A stretch of 64,000 bases of DNA from Tatlockia sp. Lineage in GTDB: Bacteria > Pseudomonadota > Gammaproteobacteria > Legionellales > Legionellaceae. Made by a program: the position numbers and the translations under genes. The notes under the pieces are model-generated. The model saw only the letters and a program-made list of their open reading frames with translations, ran no database searches and was not told where the DNA came from. Positions within the stretch are counted from its first letter, which is position 1. Every line of letters starts with the position of its first letter. This document shows positions 45,381-55,978 of the stretch, one piece after another. The stretch spans positions 1 through 64,000 of the forward strand of contig JACCVV010000068.1 in the NCBI GenBank assembly GCA_013697955.1, written 5' to 3'.

Positions 45381-46562
45381 TTAAACAGCCTGGCCTGCTG
45401 CCCAGCCAGAAGACCAGGCCCATTGAAAGTTGTAACCTCCAAGCCAACCCGTTATATCCAAAGCTTCTCCAATAAAGTAGAGCCCTTTAATATGATTTGT
45501 CTCCATAGTTTTGGACGAAACCGCATTACAGTCCACCCCCCCAATAGTTACTTCTGCAGTCCGATAGCCTTCCGTGCCATTCGGTTTAACTATCCAGGAA
45601 TTGAAAAGGCATCCCAATTCTTCAAGATGTGTATTAGAGAGATCGGCAAGGTTTTTTTCAGCAAGGTTAGTGGATATAAATACGTCTACAACACGTCGCG
45701 GCAAATATTGAATGAGTAAGGTAAAAAGTTGTTTGCGTGGGGTTTGCTTGCGCACGTCTTTTAAATTTTCAAAAAGGTTTAAATCGGGAAGCAAGTTGAT
45801 GGTTATTGTTTCACCAGACTTCCAGTAAGAAGAAAGTTGCAATATAGCAGGACCACTTAGCCCGCGATGAGTAAATAAGGTATTTTCTCTAAATTCGATG
45901 CGCTCGTTGGCGGCCTTTGTATCAACAGCAATTCCTGAGAGCTGAGCAAATTTTTCTTTATCCTGCAGGTCTAAAGTAAAGGGAACGAGGCCAGCTCTGG
46001 TAGGCCACACCTTGATCCCAAATTGCTCGGCAATCTTATATGCGAAAGGGCTTGCTCCCATTGTTGGAATGGATAAACCGCCGGTTGCTATTACAAGTGA
46101 TTGGCATTGAAAGAAACCTCTGTTTGAAGTCACTTTGAAACGTCCAGTCGCTAATTTTTCAATTTTTTCAATGGTTGTTTTTAAATGAACAGCCACAGTT
46201 GCTTTATCGCATTCAGCAAGCAACATATCGACAATATCCTGGGATTTATTGTCACAAAATAGTTGTCCTAAAGTTTTTTCGTGGAAAGGAATTTTATATT
46301 TATTAACCAGTTCTATAAAATCCCATTGAGTGTATCGAGACAATGCAGATTTTGCAAAATGTGGGTTATTAGAATTATATTTCTCCATGTCAATGTAATA
46401 ATTAGTAAAATTACATCGACCCCCACCGGACATTAGAATTTTTTTGCCAACTTTGTTGGCATGATCAAGAACAAGAACTGAACGCCGCCGTTTGCCTGCT
46501 TCAATTGCACACATCAGGCCAGCAGCGCCAGCCCCGATTACTAATACATCGACCTCTTCCAT
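45381..46562 (-). CDS. BaiN/YhiN-family flavoprotein oxidoreductase
   Basis: The FAD-binding VLVIGAGAAGLMCAIEAGK opens the protein, then KILMSGGGRCNFTN is the HI0933/YhiN signature, with GALVIATGGLSIP-type motif LVIATGGLSIPTMG after it. The C-terminal GEALDITGWLGGYNFQWAWSSG closes the FAD site. At 393 residues it is full length. I chose Met at 46562 (EEVDVLVIGAG follows) because it matches the family; the frame has an ATG nine codons earlier (46589). Substrate unknown; some relatives reduce bile acids. Confidence 0.88.
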   Translation of the reverse strand: MEEVDVLVIGAGAAGLMCAIEAGKRRRSVLVLDHANKVGKKILMSGGGRCNFTNYYIDMEKYNSNNPHFAKSALSRYTQWDFIELVNKYKIPFHEKTLGQLFCDNKSQDIVDMLLAECDKATVAVHLKTTIEKIEKLATGRFKVTSNRGFFQCQSLVIATGGLSIPTMGASPFAYKIAEQFGIKVWPTRAGLVPFTLDLQDKEKFAQLSGIAVDTKAANERIEFRENTLFTHRGLSGPAILQLSSYWKSGETITINLLPDLNLFENLKDVRKQTPRKQLFTLLIQYLPRRVVDVFISTNLAEKNLADLSNTHLEELGCLFNSWIVKPNGTEGYRTAEVTIGGVDCNAVSSKTMETNHIKGLYFIGEALDITGWLGGYNFQWAWSSGWAAGQAV

Positions 46563-46680
46563 ACCCACTACAAAAAGAAAAAGAGACATTATAGCCGAAA
46601 TCCCTATGGAATTCTTTTAGCCTTTATTGATAGACTGTAATTGATGAGTTTCAATTAATAACATAGCAAAGGAGATTGCA

Positions 46681-46884
46681 ATGAATAAAGACATATTTGA
46701 AGGTAAATGGACAGAAATGAAAGGAAAAATGAAGCAACAGTGGGGTAAATTAACTGATGATGATATGGATCAGATTGAAGGATCCAGTGAAGAGCTTAGT
46801 GGAAAATTGCAAAAACATTATGGTTATTCAAAAGAAGAAGCTGAAAAGGCAATTGAAAAATTCCGTGATGAAAACGCTGATTAA
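46681..46884 (+). CDS. CsbD-family stress protein
   Basis: The 67-residue, highly charged protein has the CsbD pattern (FEGKWTEMKGKMKQQWGKL, then EGSSEELSGKLQKHYGYSKE). AAAGGAG lies before the ATG. CsbD proteins are general-stress, possibly RNA- or membrane-protective proteins of unknown mechanism. A strong hairpin follows. Confidence 0.85.
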   Translation: MNKDIFEGKWTEMKGKMKQQWGKLTDDDMDQIEGSSEELSGKLQKHYGYSKEEAEKAIEKFRDENAD

Positions 46885-46893
46885 TATTTCTAT

Positions 46894-46923
46894 TATGAGG
46901 CCTTTTTTATGAAAGGCCTCATA
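46894..46923. terminator. Hairpin after the csbD-like gene
   Basis: TATGAGGCCTTT and AAAGGCCTCATA pair perfectly over 12 bases around TTTATG. There is no T run after it. Confidence 0.55.
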
Positions 46924-47004
46924 ACCCCCCAATGCGTTCTAATCTAATCCTATCTTTCACCCCTTGCATTATTATTAAAAATCTAAACAATCTTGTAAAA
47001 GATG

Positions 47005-47035
47005 AGTCGCAACTGCGACTACATCGAGTTATAAT
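47005..47035 (+). promoter_or_regulatory. lpxD promoter with an overlapping palindrome
   Basis: TATAAT at 47030-47035 is an exact -10 box. The -35 region coincides with AGTCGCA-AC-TGCGACT at 47005-47020, a 7+7 inverted repeat, so a bound regulator would cover the -35 site. The true -35 box is poor (TCGCAA). Confidence 0.5.
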
Positions 47036-47064
47036 TGCGGTATTTTGCAAGTTATAAGGTCATG

Positions 47065-48117
47065 ATGAATGCTTCACTGTATGAAATAGGCAATTTAGTG
47101 CAGGGTTTAATAATTGGTGATGATAAAATTAAAATTTCGTCATTATCACCCATTGATAATATTGTTGACGGCTCTCTCGTCTTTGCTGATTCACAAGCGA
47201 ACCTGGAACTGGCAGAAAAATCAAAGGCAGCTGCTATTTTGGTAAGCTCTGCCATTACTTCTAACATTAAAACAGTTATTCAGGTAGCTCATCCCTTTAA
47301 AGCCTTTATCCATTTATTAAATCATTTTTACCCTCGCAAAAAACCGATTATTGGAATTCACCCAACCGCTGTGATTGCAGAAGATGTTAAAATTGGTAAA
47401 AATGTTGCTATTGGCCCCTATGTCGTTATTGATTCCGGCACTACAATTGGTGACGATTGCGTTTTTAAAGCGCATGTAAGCATCGGCGCCAATGTAACAA
47501 TCGGCTGCGCTACAACTCTTCATCCTCATGTAACTATTTATGATCAATGCCATATTGGCTCCCGCGTTAGTATTCATGCTTCTACAGTGATAGGCTCTGA
47601 CGGTTTTGGCTACACCTTCGTTGATGATCAGCATTTGAAGGTTCCCCATATAGGCAATGTCATTGTCGAAGATGATGTAGAAATTGGTGCCAATTCGGTG
47701 GTTGACCGAGCAACTTTAGGCGCAACTTTAATTGGCGCCGGCACAAAAATAGATAACTTAGTACAAATTGCCCATTCAGTAAAAATCGGTAAACACAATA
47801 TAATCTGTGCATTCACAGGTATTGCGGGCAGTTCAACTAGCGGCGATCACGTTATTTTTGCAGCTAATGTCGGTGTAAGTGATCATGTTCGCATTGATGA
47901 TGGCGTTATTTTAGGGGCAAGAGCAGGTGTTCCATCTAAAAAACATCTGAGAGCTGGAAATATTTATCTAGGCTCACCTGCACGTCCTAAAGATAAAGCA
48001 ATCGAGCACGAACTCTCGGTAACTCGAATTCCAATCATGCGTAAAAATTTAAAAGCACTTACTGAAAAAGTGAATAGTATGAACGAACGCATTGCCCAAT
48101 ATGAGGTAGAAGACTGA
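47065..48117 (+). CDS. lpxD: UDP-3-O-acylglucosamine N-acyltransferase
   Basis: LpxD adds the second acyl chain in lipid A synthesis. The N-terminal uridine-binding domain ([21 protein letters not shown]) is followed by left-handed beta-helix hexapeptide repeats and then [19 protein letters not shown] chose ATG 47065 (47062 is possible) with AAGG just upstream; the longer frame starts at TTG inside the promoter. At 350 residues it is normal. Its stop overlaps polA ATG by one base, an odd pairing, and lpxA/lpxB/fabZ are not here. Legionella species can carry more than one lpxD. Confidence 0.93.
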   Translation: MNASLYEIGNLVQGLIIGDDKIKISSLSPIDNIVDGSLVFADSQANLELAEKSKAAAILVSSAITSNIKTVIQVAHPFKAFIHLLNHFYPRKKPIIGIHPTAVIAEDVKIGKNVAIGPYVVIDSGTTIGDDCVFKAHVSIGANVTIGCATTLHPHVTIYDQCHIGSRVSIHASTVIGSDGFGYTFVDDQHLKVPHIGNVIVEDDVEIGANSVVDRATLGATLIGAGTKIDNLVQIAHSVKIGKHNIICAFTGIAGSSTSGDHVIFAANVGVSDHVRIDDGVILGARAGVPSKKHLRAGNIYLGSPARPKDKAIEHELSVTRIPIMRKNLKALTEKVNSMNERIAQYEVED

Positions 48118-50807
48118 TGTCTCCTCCTTTAATTCTTATTGATGGCTCTTCTTATTTCTTTCGTGCCTTCCACGCCCTCCCGCCTTTAACTAATTCAAAG
48201 GGACAACCCACAGGCGCTGTGTATGGTGTGGCCAACATGGTCAAGCGTTTAATCAAAGATTATCAACCCCGGCAAATTGCCGTCGTTTTTGATGCCAAAG
48301 GTAAAACCTTTAGAGACGAATGGTATCCTGAATATAAAGCCCACCGGCCAGCCATGCCTTCTGAATTGAGCAGCCAATTCAAACCCTTGATTGAAATTCT
48401 GGAAGCAATGGGTTTACCCTTGCTCATTATCGATAACGTTGAGGCTGATGATGTTATCGGAACTCTTGCCCGAATAGCTACCGAACAAAAACAGGACGTT
48501 TTAATCTCGACAAGCGATAAAGACATGGCTCAGCTCGTCAATGAACATGTTACTCTGATTAATACTATGTCTAATAAAATTCTTGATATTGAGGGAGTCA
48601 AAGAAAAATTTTGCGTAACTCCCCAACAAATCATTGACTATCTAACACTTATTGGTGATAGCGTTGATAATATTCCAGGTGTCACGAAATGCGGGCCGAA
48701 AACTGCTGCAAAATGGCTGCAACAATACAAAACACTTGATAATCTGATCGCCAACTCTTCAGCAATTAGCGGTAAAATCGGTGAATATTTTCAGGCAAGT
48801 CTTCCTCATCTTCCTTTGTCAAAACGCTTGGTAACGATAAAAACAGACCTGGAATTACCGCTTAGCTTGTCTGATTTAACACCAAGCCCTGCAAACAATC
48901 AGCTTCTAATTGAGTTAGTGCGTGAATTGGAATTTAAATTCTGGCTGAAGGATCTATTAGGCCAGGAAAATTCCATCAAAGAATTGAGTGATGAAATAGA
49001 TTTTGAATTGCCAAATTTTGAGTTAATTAATACAGAAACTCAGCTCAATAGTTGGCTTGAGCTATTAGCCATTAGCTCAGCCTTTTGCATGGATATAGAA
49101 ACCACTGATCCTGACCCTGTAAAAGCTGAAATTATAGGTATTTCACTTGCGCTTGGAGAAAATAAACCAGCCTACATTCCACTTGGTCACAAAGATGGCA
49201 GTCAGCAATTAGCAAAAGAAGTTGTATTTAACGCTTTAAAGCCCGCTCTGGAAAATCCGCGAATTGGGAAAATTGGCCAAAATCTTAAATACCTTTCTAA
49301 CATTTTTAAAAAAGATGGTATTTATTTGCAAGGAACACTCTTTGACACCACGCTTGAATCCTACGTTTTAAACTCCAATGCAAACCGGCATGATACAGAA
49401 ACCCTATCCTTAAAATACCTCGGCCATAAAATCCACAGTTATGAAGATCTGACAGGCAAAGGTAGCAAACAGATAGGCATTGATGAGGTTCCCGTAGTTA
49501 AGGCAGCGCCTTATGCCGCAGAAAAGGCAGATGTAAACTTAAAATTGCATAATAAACTGTATCCCATGCTTGATGAAAAACTGAAAAGCGTACTCCATAG
49601 TATTGAAATCCCGCTTCTTCCCGTTCTTGCCGATATGGAATTCCGCGGCGTTTTAATCGATCAGCTAACCTTGCAGAAACACGGCTCACGTCTAAAAGAA
49701 CACATGCAATGTTTATCTGATGAAGCGCTTAGTCTCGCCGGCAGACCCTTTAATCTGAATTCTCCAAAACAACTTCAGGAAATTTTGTTTGAAGAACAAA
49801 AAATTCCCATCCTTAGTAAGACCCCTACCGGCCAGCCTTCAACAGGAGAAGCTGTTTTACAGGAACTTGCGTTGGAATACCGCTTACCGGCAGTAATTCT
49901 TGAATACCGGAGTTTAAGCAAATTGGTATCTACATACATAGACGCCTTGCCTAAACGAGTAAGTTCAAGAACCGCGCGAGTTCATACCTGTTATAACCAG
50001 GCGGTTGCTGCAACTGGCCGCTTATCCTCTTCTGAACCTAATCTGCAAAATATTCCAATTCGCTCTGAAGAAGGCCGATTAATTCGCAAAGCCTTTATTG
50101 CGCCTCCTGAACATGTATTATTAGCTGCTGACTACTCACAAATCGAACTGCGCATCATGGCGCATTTATCACAGGACGCTAATCTTTTAAAAGCTTTTGC
50201 TATGGGCTGGGATATTCATAGCGCCACTGCCAGTGAAATTTTTCAGGTACCTCTTGACGAAGTGAATAGCGAACATCGCCGTCGAGCAAAAGCGGTTAAT
50301 TTTGGACTCATTTATGGTATGTCGGCTTTTGGCTTATCTAAACAATTAGGTATTGAGCGACAGGATGCTCAATACTATATGGAACTGTATTTTCAACGTT
50401 ATCCAGCAGTACAAGAGTATATGGAACGAACTCGAAAACAGGCACATAAACAAGGTTTTGTAGAAACTGTCTTTGGCCGCCGCCTCCATCTACCCGAAAT
50501 AAACACCCAAAACATGGTACGCCAAAAAGCGGCGGAGCGTGCAGCTATCAATGCGCCAATGCAAGGTACTGCCGCAGACATTATAAAGAAAGCCATGTTG
50601 GCAATTGCCAATTGGCAAGCCACGCAGGAAATTCCAATTGCGCAAATGATTATGCAGGTGCATGACGAATTAGTTTTTGAAGTTCACGAAGGTAATGTAG
50701 ACAAAGCGAAACAAACCATACGTGAATTAATGGAAAATACTGTTGAATTGTCTGTTCCTTTGGAAGTAACTATTGGCGTTGGCAAAGATTGGGATGAGGC
50801 ACATTAG
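48117..50807 (+). CDS. polA: DNA polymerase I
   Basis: All three domains are present: a 5'-3' exonuclease (DGSSYFFRAFHALPPL, VEADDVIGTLA), a 3'-5' exonuclease with CMDIETT retaining Asp and Glu, so proofreading may be active, and a polymerase with DYSQIELRIMAHLS, RRRAKAVNFGLIYGMS and QVHDELVFEV. At 896 residues it is full length. It repairs DNA and removes Okazaki primers. It starts on the last base of the lpxD stop and is probably co-transcribed with lpxD. Confidence 0.95.
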   Translation: MSPPLILIDGSSYFFRAFHALPPLTNSKGQPTGAVYGVANMVKRLIKDYQPRQIAVVFDAKGKTFRDEWYPEYKAHRPAMPSELSSQFKPLIEILEAMGLPLLIIDNVEADDVIGTLARIATEQKQDVLISTSDKDMAQLVNEHVTLINTMSNKILDIEGVKEKFCVTPQQIIDYLTLIGDSVDNIPGVTKCGPKTAAKWLQQYKTLDNLIANSSAISGKIGEYFQASLPHLPLSKRLVTIKTDLELPLSLSDLTPSPANNQLLIELVRELEFKFWLKDLLGQENSIKELSDEIDFELPNFELINTETQLNSWLELLAISSAFCMDIETTDPDPVKAEIIGISLALGENKPAYIPLGHKDGSQQLAKEVVFNALKPALENPRIGKIGQNLKYLSNIFKKDGIYLQGTLFDTTLESYVLNSNANRHDTETLSLKYLGHKIHSYEDLTGKGSKQIGIDEVPVVKAAPYAAEKADVNLKLHNKLYPMLDEKLKSVLHSIEIPLLPVLADMEFRGVLIDQLTLQKHGSRLKEHMQCLSDEALSLAGRPFNLNSPKQLQEILFEEQKIPILSKTPTGQPSTGEAVLQELALEYRLPAVILEYRSLSKLVSTYIDALPKRVSSRTARVHTCYNQAVAATGRLSSSEPNLQNIPIRSEEGRLIRKAFIAPPEHVLLAADYSQIELRIMAHLSQDANLLKAFAMGWDIHSATASEIFQVPLDEVNSEHRRRAKAVNFGLIYGMSAFGLSKQLGIERQDAQYYMELYFQRYPAVQEYMERTRKQAHKQGFVETVFGRRLHLPEINTQNMVRQKAAERAAINAPMQGTAADIIKKAMLAIANWQATQEIPIAQMIMQVHDELVFEVHEGNVDKAKQTIRELMENTVELSVPLEVTIGVGKDWDEAH

Positions 50808-50899
50808 TATTGCTTAGTGATACTTCATCCTATACACGGACTGATTTTAAATTTACGGCTCTTTTATTGGCCTTAATATATTGAACTGGAGTTCACCCT

Positions 50900-52921
50900 A
50901 TGCGATTAAATCTTGCAATTTTTACACTATTATTTAGTTTTTTAAGTCCCACATTGGCGGCCTCGACTATTGAAAATCCCACTGAAGCCCTGCATTTAGA
51001 CTGGATTGATCAAAATACCTCGCCAACTGAAAATTTCTTTACTTACGCTAATGGGAACTGGCAAAAACAAAACCCTATTCCGCCTGAATATTCAGCCTGG
51101 GGTTCTTTTCATATTCTTGATGAAAAAGTTCAAAACACCATCCATCAGATGCTTATTGAGGCTGCTAAGAAGAAAGCAATTCCTGGAAGTATTGAACAAA
51201 AGGTTGGTGATTTTTATTTCAGCGGAATGGATGAAAAAACAATTAATAATTCAGGTATTGAACCGCTTAAACCTGAATTTGCCAATATTGAATCCATAAA
51301 AAACCTTGCCGATTTACAAAGGGTTATCACTCATCTTCAACTGATTGGCGTTGATGCCCTTTTTGGTTTTGGATCCATGCAGGATTTTAAAAATAGCAAG
51401 GAAATGATTGGTGCCGCCGTTCAAGGCGGACTTGGTTTGCCTGACCGCGATTACTACTTTAAAAAAGATAAAAAATTTCAACAAATCCGAGCCGCTTATG
51501 TGCAACATATCGCCAAGATGTTTGAGTTGCTAGGTGATAGTCCTGATAAGGCGACAGTTGAAGCGGCTACAGTCATGAAAATTGAAACGGCTTTAGCCAA
51601 TGCCTCCATGACGCAAACAGCACAACGCGATCCTCATGCTATTTATCATATGATGACTGTCGAAGAGGTTCAGAAAACTACACCTAATTTTTTGTGGGCA
51701 AAATATCTTACAGCTCTTAATCATTCTGAAATCAAACGCATCAATCTAGCTATGCCTGGCTTTTTTAAAACCATGAATGAACAGTTGCAAAAGGTACCCT
51801 TGGAGGATTGGAAAACCTACCTCCGTTGGCATTTGATGGATTCTTTTGCTTCATTTTTATCAGCCCCTTTTGTCGATCAAAATTTTCGCATGAGCTCTTT
51901 TTTAACGGGTACTGAAAAACTATTACCGCGTTGGAAGCGGGTAGTAAAAACTGAAAATGGCGCTCTGGGTTTTGCCATTGGTAAAATGTATGTAGAAAAA
52001 TATTTTCCCCCTTCTTCCAAAAAAGAAGCCCTGGAAATTCTTAAAGATATTCGTAAGGCTTTGCAGCAGGATTTGCAAACTCTAAGTTGGATGACGCCTG
52101 AAACCAGAGAGGCGGCTCTAAAAAAATTAGCAATGATGGAAGAACGGGTTGGTTATCCGGATAAGTGGCGGGATTATTCCAGCTTAACAATTGATCGTGG
52201 CCCCTATGTGCTAAATGTAGCGCGCGCTAATGAATTTTTAATCAAGCGCGATCTTAAGAAAATTGGTAAACCCGTGGATCGCAGTGAATGGGCGATGGCA
52301 CCGCAAACTATCAATGCATACTACGACCCCTCAATGAATAATTTAAATATTCCAGCCGGAATTTTACAGCCGCCTTTTTTTGATCCAAAAGCTCCTGCCG
52401 CAGTTAACTTCGGCGCTATTGGATTTGTAATGGGACATGAAATGACCCATGGCTTTGACGATCAAGGGGCGCAATTTGATGGGCATGGCAATTTAAAAAA
52501 CTGGTGGACAGAAGCTGATCTTAATAAATTTAAAGCTGCGACAAATTGCATTGTCGAGCAATTTTCAAAATATAAAGTCAATGGTGATCCGGTACAGGGC
52601 AAGTTAGTTGTTGGCGAAGCGGCTGCGGATTTGGGCGGATTAACCTTGGCCTATCATGCCTTTCATAATTCTAAATATTATAAAGAGGCTAAAACTATAA
52701 ATTCCCTAACACCCGATCAACAATTCTTTTTAGGAGCAGCTCATGTTTGGGCGCTCAATATTCGTCCTGAACAAGCACGAAATTTACTTACCACTGATCC
52801 CCACCCACCAATGCAGTATCGAGTTAACGGCACTTTAGCAAATATGCCGCAATTTCAGGCCGCTTTCCCTTCTCCATTAAAAGGCGTAATGGCTAACGAA
52901 AACCGCTGTGTTATTTGGTAA
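50900..52921 (+). CDS. pepO: M13-family (neprilysin/PepO-like) zinc endopeptidase
   Basis: A signal peptide (RLNLAIFTLLFSFLSPTLAA) directs it to the periplasm or outside. The zinc site HEMTH in VMGHEMTHGFDDQG and the third ligand in GEAAADLGG (E-x-x-x-D) are intact, and the C-terminus ends in CVIW as M13 peptidases do. At 673 residues it is full length. It cuts oligopeptides. GGAG lies eight bases before ATG. Its stop codon lies inside a 10-bp hairpin. Confidence 0.92.
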   Translation: MRLNLAIFTLLFSFLSPTLAASTIENPTEALHLDWIDQNTSPTENFFTYANGNWQKQNPIPPEYSAWGSFHILDEKVQNTIHQMLIEAAKKKAIPGSIEQKVGDFYFSGMDEKTINNSGIEPLKPEFANIESIKNLADLQRVITHLQLIGVDALFGFGSMQDFKNSKEMIGAAVQGGLGLPDRDYYFKKDKKFQQIRAAYVQHIAKMFELLGDSPDKATVEAATVMKIETALANASMTQTAQRDPHAIYHMMTVEEVQKTTPNFLWAKYLTALNHSEIKRINLAMPGFFKTMNEQLQKVPLEDWKTYLRWHLMDSFASFLSAPFVDQNFRMSSFLTGTEKLLPRWKRVVKTENGALGFAIGKMYVEKYFPPSSKKEALEILKDIRKALQQDLQTLSWMTPETREAALKKLAMMEERVGYPDKWRDYSSLTIDRGPYVLNVARANEFLIKRDLKKIGKPVDRSEWAMAPQTINAYYDPSMNNLNIPAGILQPPFFDPKAPAAVNFGAIGFVMGHEMTHGFDDQGAQFDGHGNLKNWWTEADLNKFKAATNCIVEQFSKYKVNGDPVQGKLVVGEAAADLGGLTLAYHAFHNSKYYKEAKTINSLTPDQQFFLGAAHVWALNIRPEQARNLLTTDPHPPMQYRVNGTLANMPQFQAAFPSPLKGVMANENRCVIW

Positions 52922-52928
52922 CACAGCG
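52904..52928. terminator. Hairpin spanning the pepO stop codon
   Basis: CGCTGTGTTA and TAACACAGCG pair perfectly over ten bases with a TTTGG loop; the stop TAA is in the right arm. There is no T run. Confidence 0.45.
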
Positions 52929-53071
52929 CGCTATTGAGAAAACCAAAAATAGTTGCCTGCCAGCAGACAGACCACCATCATCAAAATATTCTGCTGCCAA
53001 AGTCAAGCCAGTTAAATTTATGTTAATATCCCTCCCTATTTTTGGTAGCGATTTTACAGGATTTAATTTCA

Positions 53072-55933
53072 ATGACTTTTTTTATTGGTCAACGCTGGAT
53101 TTCAAACAGTGAATCTCAATTAGGTTTAGGCATCATTTCTAACCTTCAGCATCGGCAAGTTAGCGTTAGTTATCCGGCTGCAGGGGAAGAACGAATTTAT
53201 TCTTCGGAAAATGCGCCTTTAACTCGTATCCACTTCAAAATAAACGATGAAGTTTTTACACTTGAACAGCAAAAGATCCACATTACCGAAGTAAGAGAAC
53301 AAGATAATCTCTTGATTTACACAGGGACAAACGAAGCTGGAGAATTGGTCACCGTCGATGAGCTCGATCTGGATTGTTTTATCAAATTGACAACGCCTAA
53401 ACAGAGGCTTTTTAGTGGCCAGTTAGATAAGTTACCAACCTTCAAATTAAGGATTGAGACCCTCAATAAACAGGCTGAATTGCAATTATCGTCGGTAAGG
53501 GGTCTCCTAGGTTCGCGGACCAATCATCTTTCTCATCAAATTTATATCGCCAACGAGGTGGCTAAACGTTATGCACCGCGTGTTCTTCTGGCTGATGAAG
53601 TGGGGCTTGGGAAAACAATTGAAGCAGGAATGATTTTGCATTATCAATTGCACACTGGACGCGCGGAAAGGGTTCTTATCGTTGTACCCAGTTCGCTAAT
53701 TCATCAGTGGCTTGTGGAAATGCGTCGGCGCTTTAATCTCTATTTTTCTATCATTGACCAAGGTTATTTTGAACGTCAGCAAGAAGAGCTCATTGATGAT
53801 GAGGAAAATCTTGAACTCGAACACTCCTGCGCTGAAGACAATTTTTTTGAGCGCGAACAACTTGTTTTATGCAGCCTGGATTTTTTATTAACCAATGAAA
53901 AGGCCAAGGAGCAAGCGCTTTCGGCAGACTGGGATCTCCTTATTGTGGATGAAGCTCATCATCTGCATTGGTCTGAGTCTGGGGCGAGCCAGGAATATCA
54001 ATTAATTGAACAACTGGCCAATAAATCCAAAGGTCTTCTCGAACTGACCGCAACGCCCGAACAGGTTGGCATTGAAAGCCATTTTGCTCGCTTACGACTT
54101 CTCGATCCTTCACGTTTTTATGATTTTTCAACCTTTAAAAAAGAGGAAGAAGGCTATAAAGCGCTCAATGATCTCGTGCAGAAACTTATCGATTATCAAA
54201 AAGAGACCCAAAGCGATTGCTTAAATCCCACTTTAAAAAAAGAATTGGAAAACTATCTCAATACCGATACGACCTTAAGTATCACTGAAACAATTCAACA
54301 ACTTCTTGATCGCCACGGTACCGGACGTGTCCTTTTTCGAAATACTCGTGCAGCAATCCAAGGTTTCCCGGAACGCAGGCTTCATTCTTATCCTTTACCC
54401 TTACCCGAAATTTATAAGTCTTTGGAAGAGGCAGAACCCTTAAATCTCTTTCCAGAAACAACATTAAATTCTGAAGTATGGCTTCAATCTGACCCGCGAG
54501 TGAGCTGGTTAATTAACAAGCTTAAAGAATTACACCCGGAAAAAGTATTAGTTATTTGTAGCCAAGCATCAACAGCAATGGCTCTAGATGAACATTTGAA
54601 ATTACAGGAGGGGATACGCTGTGCTTCTTTCCACGAAGGCTTATCTATTATTGAGCGTGATCGCTTTGCAGCTTATTTTTCAGAAAAAGAAAAAGGTGCA
54701 CAAACCCTAATTTGCTCTGAAATCGGCAGTGAAGGAAGGAATTTTCAGTTTTCTCATCATCTGGTTTTATTTGATTTACCGTTAAATCCCGATTTACTGG
54801 AACAGCGAATAGGCCGTCTCGATCGCATAGGCCAGCTATATCCTATCGAAATACACAGTCCTTATTTGCAGACTAGCGCCCAGGAAAGGCTTTTTCGCTG
54901 GCATAATGAAGGTCTTAATTTATTTGAAAAAAGCTGCTCAGTTGCTTTTTCTATTTACGAAAAATTTGAAGATAGGCTCATGCCACTTCTGATTAATCCT
55001 AATTCAAATCAAAACGATTTTGAGCAAATGATTGCCGATGTTCAGGTATATACCAAACAACTGTTACTCAGACTTAGTGAAGGACGTGATCGCCTTCTCG
55101 AATTAAATTCCTGCAACAGCGAACTTGCAAACGAGCTTATAAGCGCAATTGAAGCGACGGAAAATGTAATGGAACTCGAGAACTATATGGCTGCTGTGTT
55201 CCAGGAATATGGCATAGAACATGAATACCATTCAGAATTTACCGAAATTTTGCGACCAACAACTCACATGAAATCTGCTCATTTTCCAGGATTGAAAGAA
55301 GATGGGGTGACTGTTACTTATTCGCGCAGCAAAGCGCTGGTCAGAGAGGATATGGAGTTTATAAGTTGGGAACATCCCATGGTGTGCGAATCAATGGATA
55401 TGATTCTTGATTCCGAGCTGGGCAATGTGTCGATGGTAACTATTTCAGTCAAAGGGCTTTTGCCAGGAACTTTATTGTTGGAAACCTTCTACACTTTGAA
55501 TTGCGCGGCTCCAAAATTTCTTCAACTTAATCGTTTTCTTCCTTTAAAGCCAATTCGAATTCTTAATGAATTATCTGGAAAAAATTTATCCAAGGTATTG
55601 AGCTACGATCAACTTAACGGGCTTTGTGCGCAATTAAATCGTCATAAGGGTCCGGCAATTATAAAAAATGCGCACCAGGATTTGGAAACCATGTTAGAAG
55701 CCAGTAAAAACCTCGCTGAGCAACAAAGAGACGACCTCTTAAAAAATGCCAAAGATCAGATGAAAAAAAGCATAGAGGAAGAAGTTAACAGACTTAAAGC
55801 TTTACAAAAAATTAATCCAGCTATTCGCGATGATGAAATTTTATTCTTCCAAAAACAAATTGAAGCTAGCGAACATTTTATTAACCATGCTGAACTTAAA
55901 TTGCAAGCACTGAGAGTGGTAATAAATAAATAG
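53072..55933 (+). CDS. rapA: RNA polymerase-associated ATPase RapA
   Basis: A Swi2/Snf2 ATPase that recycles stalled RNA polymerase. ATG at 53072 (MTFFIGQRWISNSESQLGLG) matches the family start; the frame continues ten codons further upstream. Helicase motifs: LADEVGLGKTIEAG (Walker A), DEAHHL, LTATPEQ and GRLDRIGQ. At 953 residues it is full length. A long coiled C-terminus follows. Single gene; the rhodanese follows after 45 bases. Confidence 0.95.
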   Translation: MTFFIGQRWISNSESQLGLGIISNLQHRQVSVSYPAAGEERIYSSENAPLTRIHFKINDEVFTLEQQKIHITEVREQDNLLIYTGTNEAGELVTVDELDLDCFIKLTTPKQRLFSGQLDKLPTFKLRIETLNKQAELQLSSVRGLLGSRTNHLSHQIYIANEVAKRYAPRVLLADEVGLGKTIEAGMILHYQLHTGRAERVLIVVPSSLIHQWLVEMRRRFNLYFSIIDQGYFERQQEELIDDEENLELEHSCAEDNFFEREQLVLCSLDFLLTNEKAKEQALSADWDLLIVDEAHHLHWSESGASQEYQLIEQLANKSKGLLELTATPEQVGIESHFARLRLLDPSRFYDFSTFKKEEEGYKALNDLVQKLIDYQKETQSDCLNPTLKKELENYLNTDTTLSITETIQQLLDRHGTGRVLFRNTRAAIQGFPERRLHSYPLPLPEIYKSLEEAEPLNLFPETTLNSEVWLQSDPRVSWLINKLKELHPEKVLVICSQASTAMALDEHLKLQEGIRCASFHEGLSIIERDRFAAYFSEKEKGAQTLICSEIGSEGRNFQFSHHLVLFDLPLNPDLLEQRIGRLDRIGQLYPIEIHSPYLQTSAQERLFRWHNEGLNLFEKSCSVAFSIYEKFEDRLMPLLINPNSNQNDFEQMIADVQVYTKQLLLRLSEGRDRLLELNSCNSELANELISAIEATENVMELENYMAAVFQEYGIEHEYHSEFTEILRPTTHMKSAHFPGLKEDGVTVTYSRSKALVREDMEFISWEHPMVCESMDMILDSELGNVSMVTISVKGLLPGTLLLETFYTLNCAAPKFLQLNRFLPLKPIRILNELSGKNLSKVLSYDQLNGLCAQLNRHKGPAIIKNAHQDLETMLEASKNLAEQQRDDLLKNAKDQMKKSIEEEVNRLKALQKINPAIRDDEILFFQKQIEASEHFINHAELKLQALRVVINK

Positions 55934-55978
55934 AATGCAATAGGTAGTTGTTAATCGAACTTATTAAAAAGGATAAAT

